Part shown: one piece after another, positions 1-5,701 of the stretch
Layout of the letters: each line of letters starts with the position of its first letter
Position numbering within the stretch: position 1 is the first letter of the stretch
Origin: Aquitalea sp.
GTDB taxonomy: Bacteria; Pseudomonadota; Gammaproteobacteria; Burkholderiales; Chromobacteriaceae
Direction of reading: 5' to 3'
Assembly (NCBI GenBank): GCA_019232735.1
Contig: JAFANL010000235.1
Location: 1-8,142 of the forward strand
Length of the DNA: 8,142 nt
Position numbers and translations under genes: made by a program
Notes under the pieces: model-generated
Database searches by the model: none
What the model saw: the letters and a program-made list of their open reading frames with translations, nothing else
What the model was told of the DNA's origin: nothing

Positions 1-40
1 GCTCAGTTGAGTCAAAGTGACCTCTCCTGAACAAAACGAA

Positions 41-46
41 AGGAAG
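41..46 (+). promoter_or_regulatory. Ribosome binding site fixing the beta-lactamase start
   Basis: AGGAAG lies six bases before the ATG at 53, a normal Shine-Dalgarno position. An in-frame GTG at 17 would add 12 polar, charged residues in front of the signal peptide and has no comparable site, so the ATG at 53 is preferred. Confidence 0.75.
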
Positions 47-52
47 AAAACC

Positions 53-1231
53 ATGAAATCCAGCACCGTGCGCTTCGCCGCTGCGGTCTGTGCGGTGTTA
101 TGTACGAGCGCCACAGTCAGCCAGGCGGCCACCATGCCGCAAGATCGAATCAAAAATGTAGTGGATAATGCGATCCGCCCCTTGATGACCAAAGACGGCA
201 TTCCCGGCATGGCCGTTGGGGTCTCCTTCGCCGGGAAGAGCTACGTATACAACTATGGCGTGGCATCGCTGGAAACGCGCCAGCCAGTCACTCGCGACAC
301 TTTGTTCGAGATTGGGTCGGTGAGCAAGACGTTCACCGCCACGCTGGCCTCTTATGCACAAGTGAGCGGCTACCTCTCCTTGCAGGACAAAACTGGCAAG
401 TATTTGCCGTCGCTGAGCGGGACTCCATTCGGCGAAGTAAGCCTGCTCAATTTGGGGACGCACACGCCTGGCGGCTTGCCATTACAGGTGCCGGACAACA
501 TTCATAATGACGCGCAATTGCTAAGTTATTTCAAGGCGTGGCAGCCGGCTTATCCCCCTGGCACCTACCGTACCTATGCCAACCCCGGCAGCGGCACACT
601 CGGTTGGATCACGGCCAAAAGCATGGGGCAGGATTTTACTGTGCTGATCGAGCAGAAGCTGTTTCCGGCACTCGGGATGAAGAACAGCCATATCGATGTT
701 CCGCCCGCCAAAATGGCCGATTACGCGCAGGGCTATAGCAAGACCGGCATGCCGATCCGGATGAGGGATGGGGTGTTGGCGGCCGAGGCTTATGGCGTCA
801 AGAGCACGGCGGCAGATCTGCTGCGCTTCATTGATGCCAATATGCATGCGATCCCACTCGACACAAAGCTGCAGCGCGCGATCGACGAGACGCATACCGG
901 CTACGTCCGCGCCGGGCCCATGATTCAGGACCTGATCTGGGAGCAGTATCCGTACCCGGTCGCTTTACCTGCCCTGCTGCAAGGGAACGGGCCGAGCATG
1001 CTCGATGCAATACCGGTGACAGAGATCAAGCCACCTCTGGCACCGCGTGCCGATGCCTGGATCAACAAGACGGGGTCGACTAACGGTTTTGGTGCGTATA
1101 TAGCATTTGTGCCTGGTAAGCGCGTAGGCATTGTCATACTGGCCAACAAGAACACCCCATTGGGTGAGCGAGTGAATGTAGCGTACAAAATCATGTCGCA
1201 ACTTGACGCGGAGGGCGCCACACACGATTGA
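53..1231 (+). CDS. ampC: Class C (AmpC-type) beta-lactamase precursor
   Basis: This is a periplasmic serine beta-lactamase of 392 residues, the usual AmpC precursor length, that hydrolyses beta-lactams through an acyl-enzyme. Residues 1-25 form a signal peptide (basic start, Ala/Val/Cys-rich core, cleavage likely after Ser-Gln-Ala). The catalytic SVSK motif is at 89-92 (nucleophile Ser89, Lys92), the class C YAN motif at 175-177 and KTG at 339-341, inside a KTGSTNGFGAYIAF segment typical of the family. THTPGGLPLQVPD at 136-148 and AEAYGVKST at 244-252 are further class C hallmarks. In the omega-loop stretch GVLAAEAYG, Ala replaces the Asp found in the E. coli enzyme (ALDAEAYG). The segment at about 296-318 (before PVTEIKPP), which corresponds to the R2 loop, differs clearly from enterobacterial AmpC. 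No ampR-like regulator is visible, but only 52 bases of upstream sequence are present, so regulation cannot be judged. The gene points away from the chemoreceptor and shares no operon with it. Confidence 0.95.
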   Translation: MKSSTVRFAAAVCAVLCTSATVSQAATMPQDRIKNVVDNAIRPLMTKDGIPGMAVGVSFAGKSYVYNYGVASLETRQPVTRDTLFEIGSVSKTFTATLASYAQVSGYLSLQDKTGKYLPSLSGTPFGEVSLLNLGTHTPGGLPLQVPDNIHNDAQLLSYFKAWQPAYPPGTYRTYANPGSGTLGWITAKSMGQDFTVLIEQKLFPALGMKNSHIDVPPAKMADYAQGYSKTGMPIRMRDGVLAAEAYGVKSTAADLLRFIDANMHAIPLDTKLQRAIDETHTGYVRAGPMIQDLIWEQYPYPVALPALLQGNGPSMLDAIPVTEIKPPLAPRADAWINKTGSTNGFGAYIAFVPGKRVGIVILANKNTPLGERVNVAYKIMSQLDAEGATHD

Positions 1232-1298
1232 GAGAAAGCACGGTGGCTGCACCAGAGGTCCTCACTGCTCGACAGTCATTTGATCCACGCACGGCTGT

Positions 1299-1640
1299 CT
1301 ATGCCGAACAGGCCGATAAATAGCGTCCTACCGGCAAGTCCGCAGGTACCCAGTAGCGTTTGCTGTCAAAGTGCGCCAGGCAGATGCTGCTTGCCTTGCC
1401 AACGTCGCCATCGATCAGTTTTTGAAACAGCACAGCCTCAAACGTCCGGAGTATGGCCTGCCGCGGTCGTTGGCCCAAGTTCGAGCAACCGTCCGCTCTG
1501 GCCGAAGCCAACCACATCCACCTCGGTCAGGTCTTCCAGCTGTTAGTATTTGGCCAGCAAGTTGGCCAGTTGTGCTTCAGATACGTCATGCTTCTTTGGG
1601 TTCATCGAGTTTCCAGACCAGGTGGTAGCGTCCTGCCAAA
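1299..1640 (-). pseudogene. Degraded coding relic of unknown identity
   Basis: The interval 1232-1720 holds no intact gene, but the minus strand has protein-like stretches split over three frames. One frame reads NRNLAGRYHLVWKLDEPKEA and stops at 1588-1586. An ATG at 1605 starts a second frame, MNPKKHDVSEAQLANLLAKY, which hits TAA at 1545-1543. Reading past that stop, the frame stays plausible (LEDLTEVDVVGFGQSGRLLELG). A third frame then carries RPRQAILRTFEAVLFQKLIDG and continues to a TAG at 1301-1299. The simplest reading is one or two small overlapping genes broken by a nonsense change and a frameshift near 1450-1515. I do not recognise the family. The composition looks like coding sequence rather than random spacer, but this is a judgement by eye. 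Confidence 0.4.
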
Positions 1641-1659
1641 TTTCTGTTTACCGATTAAA

Positions 1660-1712
1660 TCCAGTACGTACCCCTATCAAAAATGTATTGCCCTCTTGGG
1701 AAAAGTACTGGA
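1660..1712 (-). terminator. Long-looped inverted repeat after chemoreceptor gene, possible terminator
   Basis: TCCAGTAC (1660-1667) and GTACTGGA (1705-1712) form a perfect 8-base inverted repeat around a 37-base loop, starting nine bases past the chemoreceptor stop codon. Read on the minus strand it is followed by TTTAAT, a weak T-tract. It could be a transcription terminator for the chemoreceptor or the edge of a decayed mobile element. The long loop makes it a poor classical terminator. Confidence 0.35.
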
Positions 1713-1720
1713 CCTAATGA

Positions 1721-3469
1721 TTACGTCTGGAAACGACGAACCAGAGTATTTAGTTGATTGGCACGCTCATTCAGCTGATCAACCGTTTGTGCTGCGTCTC
1801 GTACCGTTTCGGATGTCTGATTGGTCAAGTTACTGATTTGCTCAATAGACTGTGCCATGCCGCTGACCGCGATGGACTGCTCCTTGGTCGCCCCACCGAT
1901 TTCCTTGATGGTGTTAACGGCGACCTGCATCTGTGTTCTGACATCACTGATGCTAGTTGCAGCGAATCCGGCTAGTTTTACGCTTTGCTCAACAGTTTCG
2001 CATGCTCTCACCATATCCTCTTCGGCTCCCTGAGTTTGCGACTGAATGCCCTGGGTCATTTTGCTGATCTCTATCGTAGCGGTTGCCGTACGTTCTGCTA
2101 GTTTGCGTACTTCATCTGCAACCACTGCAAATCCGCGCCCTTGTTCTCCGGCTCGCGCTGCTTCAATGGCAGCATTCAATGCCAACAAATTGGTTTGGTC
2201 CGCAATATCTTTGATCTCATTCACTGTCACGGTTATGTCGCGCGAACTGGTGCCTAGTGCCGCCATTGTCTTACCAAGCTTACTCATGGTCTGAGATAAA
2301 TTACCTACTTCACTGGATACCTGCTCTACCGCGGTAGAACCCGCCAAAGTTAGTTCGTCAGTCTTTTGGATAATGTGGTTAGCATCGACTGAATTATCTG
2401 CAATGTGGTTGATACTGACGGTGATCTGTTCCACGGTTGCCGCATTGCTGCCCACGGCAGTATTCACCATCTCTGTACCGCGAAATACGTGCTGGGTCAT
2501 CTCATTGATGGCGCTGATGTTATCAACCAGGGCAGATGCACTGTTGCGTACATCACCAACAAGCTGTTGGAGTCGTCCATGCATCACTTTGATATGTGCC
2601 AGAGCGCTGTCCTGGGGGGCTGCCGGAATGGAAACCAACAAGTTTCCTGCAGCAATCTCTTGCAAAATACTACCAATTTCACCCACGGATCCGCCAAGCT
2701 GCATCTTGGTCTGCTGTCTGCCAATCCAGATCAACAACAGAATTTCCACGATCAATGCAGCCATGCTCGCCAAAAACATATCCTGAGCTAGCGATAGCCG
2801 GTTGCGGGCATCTTCCTGTGCTGACGCAGTCCGTTTGTCGAGCAATACGAAAAAGTCGTCAATTGGCTTCATGATCTGCGCTTTGAACTGGTGATACTCC
2901 TTACTGTGTACCAATTTGCGCGCCAGCTCCATGTCAGCAGGTCCTGCTACGGTGTAATTACCTTGCGCATCGGCAAATTTACCTTTCACCGCATTCATGG
3001 CGCGCACTTCGAGTTGTACCAGGCCATCAGAATTGGCTTGGGCCTCTTTGAGCTTGGCAAACTCCTCATCGGTAAAACCGCTTTTTTTCATTAATGACTG
3101 GAGAGGAACGGTTTCTCCATCAGGTCTTGGTTTCGCTTGTCCGGCTGCAACAAAGTCCCAGTAAATACGATTGTATTCCTGGGGACGGGGCAGCTTGCCA
3201 TTTCGTATATCCAGAATAGTGTTGTACTGCTGTTCATATGAAATATCACCGGTAACAACATAGGTGCGACCCAGGCGGGTCAGGTCATCTGAACTTTGTC
3301 GCAACTCGCTGGCAAGTAAATAAGAATGATATCGATTATCTGCAGCAACATCCAAATCTGAGGTAGCTCGCTGCATGGAGATGAAAAGGTAGATAAGAGA
3401 GATGAGTGTGACAGCAATCAGAGCAAGGACGACAAATGCAAGTTTGGATGAATTGCGCTGGCTGAGCAT
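1721..3469 (-). CDS. Methyl-accepting chemotaxis protein (transmembrane chemoreceptor)
   Basis: This 582-residue inner-membrane chemoreceptor is expected to control the CheA/CheW kinase complex and so flagellar rotation. Transmembrane helices lie at about 10-31 and 230-250, enclosing a periplasmic sensor of about 200 residues (32-229). The sensor starts with NRYHSYLLASELRQSSDDL, a pattern I associate with many proteobacterial receptors whose ligand is unknown. A poorly conserved HAMP-like linker follows (about 251-305), then a long coiled coil. The highly conserved hairpin tip is at about 417-460 (EIKDIADQTNLLALNAAIEA, then GFAVVADEVRKLAE) and identifies the family beyond doubt. The protein ends NTLVRRFQT, with no NWETF-type pentapeptide for tethering CheR/CheB. 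The ATG at 3469 has AGGAG six bases upstream (3476-3480). No che gene is adjacent, so it is probably a stand-alone receptor. It lies between two stretches of mobile-element relics and is less GC-rich than the operon to its right, which hints at separate acquisition. Confidence 0.97.
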   Translation of the reverse strand: MLSQRNSSKLAFVVLALIAVTLISLIYLFISMQRATSDLDVAADNRYHSYLLASELRQSSDDLTRLGRTYVVTGDISYEQQYNTILDIRNGKLPRPQEYNRIYWDFVAAGQAKPRPDGETVPLQSLMKKSGFTDEEFAKLKEAQANSDGLVQLEVRAMNAVKGKFADAQGNYTVAGPADMELARKLVHSKEYHQFKAQIMKPIDDFFVLLDKRTASAQEDARNRLSLAQDMFLASMAALIVEILLLIWIGRQQTKMQLGGSVGEIGSILQEIAAGNLLVSIPAAPQDSALAHIKVMHGRLQQLVGDVRNSASALVDNISAINEMTQHVFRGTEMVNTAVGSNAATVEQITVSINHIADNSVDANHIIQKTDELTLAGSTAVEQVSSEVGNLSQTMSKLGKTMAALGTSSRDITVTVNEIKDIADQTNLLALNAAIEAARAGEQGRGFAVVADEVRKLAERTATATIEISKMTQGIQSQTQGAEEDMVRACETVEQSVKLAGFAATSISDVRTQMQVAVNTIKEIGGATKEQSIAVSGMAQSIEQISNLTNQTSETVRDAAQTVDQLNERANQLNTLVRRFQT

Positions 3470-3485
3470 GAATTTCTCCTAAGTA

Positions 3486-3503
3486 TTTCTACTAGAATAG
3501 AAA
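3486..3503. promoter_or_regulatory. Palindrome in the chemoreceptor leader
   Basis: TTTCTA (3486-3491) and TAGAAA (3498-3503) are inverted repeats with a 6-base gap. Overlapping them is a perfect 11-base palindrome, TTCTACTAGAA (3487-3497). It lies 16 bases before the chemoreceptor start codon and just upstream of its ribosome binding site. It could be an operator, or a weak hairpin in the mRNA leader, or chance in an AT-rich stretch. I see no convincing sigma-28 (flagellar) promoter in the leader. Confidence 0.3.
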
Positions 3504-3509
3504 ACATTT

Positions 3510-3913
3510 TTAGAATTGTGTACCGGCTTTAGTCACTCCAACTCCAAAATAAGCGTCAAGGTCGGTTTGCTTGAGCAAGCCGACGAGCTTGTCGCCCACT
3601 CTATTGACCGACTCGGCATGCAGGCAGATGGCGTTGATGGCTTCAGGAATGAATGCATCGATGTGGGCGATGGCGGCAAGTGGCGTACGCGCGTAACGCT
3701 CAGCCTGCCGCTATCGCTTGTCGTCCCATTCAGTGGTCAGACGGGCTACACCGGTGCGATGGCGCTCGACAGCAATGCGGTAGTCTTTGGCGCGTAGCGA
3801 AAATGTGATTTCTTTTTTGCCTGGATAGCAAACAAGAATGTCAGCAGGGATGCGGCAACACAGATAGTAGCAAGCGCTGGATTGGGGGTGGCACTGCAGT
3901 GCCGGTGGGGCAT
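3510..3913 (-). pseudogene. Tyrosine-recombinase-like integrase, 5' fragment, broken
   Basis: One minus-strand frame reads CYYLCCRIPADILVCYPGKK, then EITFSLRAKDYRIAVERHR and LTTEWDDKR. This matches the N-terminal pattern of many phage or island integrases (tyrosine-RIPADL-YPGKKEI-FSLRTKD). It then meets a TAG at 3713-3711. Reading on in the same frame, a further 66 codons stay open and GC3-rich (AERYARTPLAAIAHIDAF onwards) until TAA at 3512-3510. The natural start may be the ATG at 3913, but that lies in a different frame, so a frameshift near the C-run at about 3890 is also needed. No catalytic domain (Arg...His-x-x-Arg...Tyr) is present, so the gene is truncated as well as interrupted. The family call rests on remembered motif similarity in about 50 residues. 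The assignment of the part after the stop is uncertain. Confidence 0.55.
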
Positions 3914-3915
3914 AT

Positions 3916-4150
3916 TGGTCTGTCCCGCTCCCCGTGGATAGCGGGTTAAGCACTCGACACTGAACGACATCGCTCGTATTCAACCGGGGTTACATACCCC
4001 AGGATCGAATGACGTCATTGGTAATTGTAAAAGCGGATGTAATCAAACACATCCGTGCGCGCCTCTTCATCGCTCCGGTAGTGGGTCAGAGCAATGGCAC
4101 ATCCCGCAACGGCACGACGACAGGACTTGCCTGCCTCCGTCAGCAGCGGG
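3916..4150 (-). mobile_element. IS3-family insertion sequence remnant (transposase 3' end)
   Basis: The minus strand encodes LTHYRSDEEARTDVFDYIRF then YNYQ, a TGA at 4017-4015, and in the same frame RHSILGYVTPVEYERCRSVS, ending at TAA 3948-3946. This is the C-terminal end of the DDE transposase (OrfB) of IS3-family elements, whose usual text is YNxxRRHSxLGYxxPxEYE. The TGA sits where the family has Arg, consistent with a CGA to TGA nonsense change. Upstream, CRRAVAGC resembles a decayed CYDNAVAEC motif, and the stretch that should follow it is shortened, so there is an internal deletion. The upstream half of the element is not recognisable. TGGTCTGTCCCG at 3916-3927, starting with TG, is a candidate terminal inverted repeat. 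I found no matching copy elsewhere in the window. Confidence 0.7.
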
Positions 4151-4220
4151 AGCAGTCCCTGCGGTACGGGCCGATTGAAAATATCAGCCAGCAAGCAGAC
4201 CCTGCACACGAACTGCCTTC

Positions 4221-4270
4221 TGCTACGCAAAAGTAGCAGCGTCTGTCGCAGCAAATCCTGAGCGCTGCTA
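4221..4270 (-). terminator. Stem-loops downstream of the nos-type operon, possible terminator
   Basis: Two inverted repeats follow the permease stop. TAGCAGCG (4234-4241) pairs with CGCTGCTA (4263-4270), a perfect 8-base stem with a 21-base loop. TGCTAC (4221-4226) pairs with GTAGCA (4233-4238), a 6-base stem with a 6-base loop. They share bases 4234-4238, so they cannot form together. No long T-run follows either stem, so intrinsic termination is only a suggestion. Confidence 0.35.
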
Positions 4271-4279
4271 TCGACTGAA

Positions 4280-5032
4280 TTACACCTGTCCGCTCCGGCC
4301 GTGCAAAGAGCGGACCACCCAACCGACAGCTAGAAAACCTATCAGCAGCAACGCCCCCACCGCACTGGTCAGACCGTACAGAAAGCGGCCACTCTGCACA
4401 CCACGCAGCAGGTCTACGGCATAGGCAGCGGGATTGGCCCGGGCCAGCAGTTGCAACCAGCGCGGGGCCAGTTCCAGGGGATACAAGGCACCGGATAACA
4501 GGAACATGGGCAGGGTCAAGGTATTGGACACCACGGGGAAAACCATCACCGAACGGAAAGGCAGCGCCATCACCAGCCCCAGCGCGGAAAACACCAAGGC
4601 ACACAGCGTCATGGCCAACAGGAACTCCAGCAGCAGCAGCGGTGAAAAGGCCATCCCCAGCAACGGCGCAAATGGCAATAGTAAAACCGATTGCACCAAG
4701 GCCAGAGCTGCTCCTGACAGAATCCGGGCTAGTGCCAATGTGCTGCGTGGCAAAGGCGAAACCAGCAGCGCCTTGAACACCCCTACCTGACGGTCATGTA
4801 CTACACCGACTGCGGCCGATGCTGCGGCAAACATCAGCGCCATCGCCACAATACCTGGATAAATATAAGCTTGGTAACTACTGTCCAGTGCATAGGTACC
4901 ACCAGCCAGCCCTGCACCCAGAATGAACAGATACATCAGCGGCTGTGCCAGACTGAGCACGATGCGCAGCGGATTCAGCCAGTAACGCTTTAGCTCCAGC
5001 CAAACCAGCGACCACAACACCCGCATCATCAT
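4280..5032 (-). CDS. ABC-2 type transporter permease
   Basis: This 250-residue inner-membrane protein should form the channel of an ABC exporter with the ATPase encoded just upstream. Six hydrophobic segments are seen at about 24-44, 55-76, 102-124, 131-157, 164-186 and 222-241. VHDRQVGVFKALLVSPLPRS at 78-97 is the cytoplasmic coupling segment typical of ABC-2 permeases of the DrrB/NodJ type. NTLTLPMFLLSGALYPL at 170-186 is another hallmark of that group. The start at 5032 overlaps the ATPase stop as ATGA and has GGAGAGG four bases before it, so translation is coupled. Two further in-frame ATGs (5029, 5026) leave the exact start uncertain by one or two residues. It is the last gene of the operon. 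Placement after NosR- and NosX-type genes suggests a NosY-like position, but the sequence reads as a drug/lipid-exporter-type permease rather than typical NosY. The substrate is unknown. Confidence 0.9.
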   Translation of the reverse strand: MMMRVLWSLVWLELKRYWLNPLRIVLSLAQPLMYLFILGAGLAGGTYALDSSYQAYIYPGIVAMALMFAAASAAVGVVHDRQVGVFKALLVSPLPRSTLALARILSGAALALVQSVLLLPFAPLLGMAFSPLLLLEFLLAMTLCALVFSALGLVMALPFRSVMVFPVVSNTLTLPMFLLSGALYPLELAPRWLQLLARANPAAYAVDLLRGVQSGRFLYGLTSAVGALLLIGFLAVGWVVRSLHGRSGQV

Positions 5033-5700
5033 GCTGCCTCTCCACGGCCAGATAGTTGAACCGGTAGCAACTGGCCCTCCTGTAGCCGTACGCACTGTTC
5101 TGCGGCCTCTGCTTCTTGCTGCCGGTGTGTACTGAACAGCACCGTGGCCCCTTGCTGGCGCTGTATGGCAATCTGTCGCCAGAATGCTGCGCTGGCGGCA
5201 TCGTCCAGACCCTGCGTCGGTTCATCCAACAGCAGTAGGCGCGGCTCGGCAAGGCTGGCCCGCATCAATTCCAGTTGCCGTCGTTGGCCGCCAGACAGTG
5301 TTTCCACCGCCTGCCCTGCCCGACTTTCCCAGCCCGCCGCCGCCAATTGTGTCGTGCAGCGACTGCGGGCTGCAGCGCCGGAATATCCGTAGCAACAAGC
5401 AATAAGCAACAGGTTGTCCCATACCGTCAGCCGCGGCTCCAGCGCACTCTCCTGAAACACCACGCCCAACTGGCGACGGATGCCTGCTGCCTCACGGCGT
5501 GCATCCAGGCCCAGGATGCGGATGCTGCCCCGATCTGGCTGCAGCATGGTTGCCAGCAATGCCAGCAACGTGCTTTTGCCCGCACCATTGGCCCCCACCA
5601 GCGCGCATAGCCCTCCTTCAACAATGCGCAGATTGGCATCCGTCAGCACCAGACGCCGACCGCGGCGCAGGTAAACACCGGCAATACTTACCGCATCCAT
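5029..5700 (-). CDS. ABC transporter ATP-binding protein
   Basis: This cytoplasmic ATPase of 223 residues powers the permease encoded next to it. All nucleotide-binding motifs are intact: Walker A GANGAGKS (36-43), Q-loop Gln83, signature LSGGQ (135-139), Walker B LLLLDE (155-160), D-loop GLDD (164-167) and switch His192. The start at 5700 is chosen because GGAGG lies five bases before it and the preceding apbE stop is one base away. A longer in-frame version beginning at 5769 would overlap apbE by 68 bases and add a non-ABC leader. The C-terminus is short, ending soon after the H-loop, as in compact ABC-2 exporters (CcmA/NatA/NosF size class). In a canonical nos cluster this position would be nosF, but nosD and nosY are not alongside, so I give no symbol. 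Confidence 0.92.
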   Translation of the reverse strand: MDAVSIAGVYLRRGRRLVLTDANLRIVEGGLCALVGANGAGKSTLLALLATMLQPDRGSIRILGLDARREAAGIRRQLGVVFQESALEPRLTVWDNLLLIACCYGYSGAAARSRCTTQLAAAGWESRAGQAVETLSGGQRRQLELMRASLAEPRLLLLDEPTQGLDDAASAAFWRQIAIQRQQGATVLFSTHRQQEAEAAEQCVRLQEGQLLPVQLSGRGEAA

Positions 5701-5701
5701 A

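Noticed and set aside
17..52. Upstream GTG start for the beta-lactamase
   Set aside because: It would put 12 charged or polar residues ahead of a normal signal peptide and lacks a ribosome binding site. The ATG at 53 has a good one.
1453..1836. 127-residue plus-strand open frame running into the chemoreceptor tail
   Set aside because: It overlaps the certain receptor gene antisense, has no recognisable motif, and its first half lies over the better minus-strand relic.
3470..3560. Sigma-28 flagellar promoter for the chemoreceptor
   Set aside because: A TAAAG is present in the leader, but no GCCGATAA-like element follows at the required distance.
3516..3797. 93-residue plus-strand open frame upstream of the chemoreceptor
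   Set aside because: The opposite strand reads as an integrase N-terminus with stronger coding character, and the plus frame has no recognisable family features.
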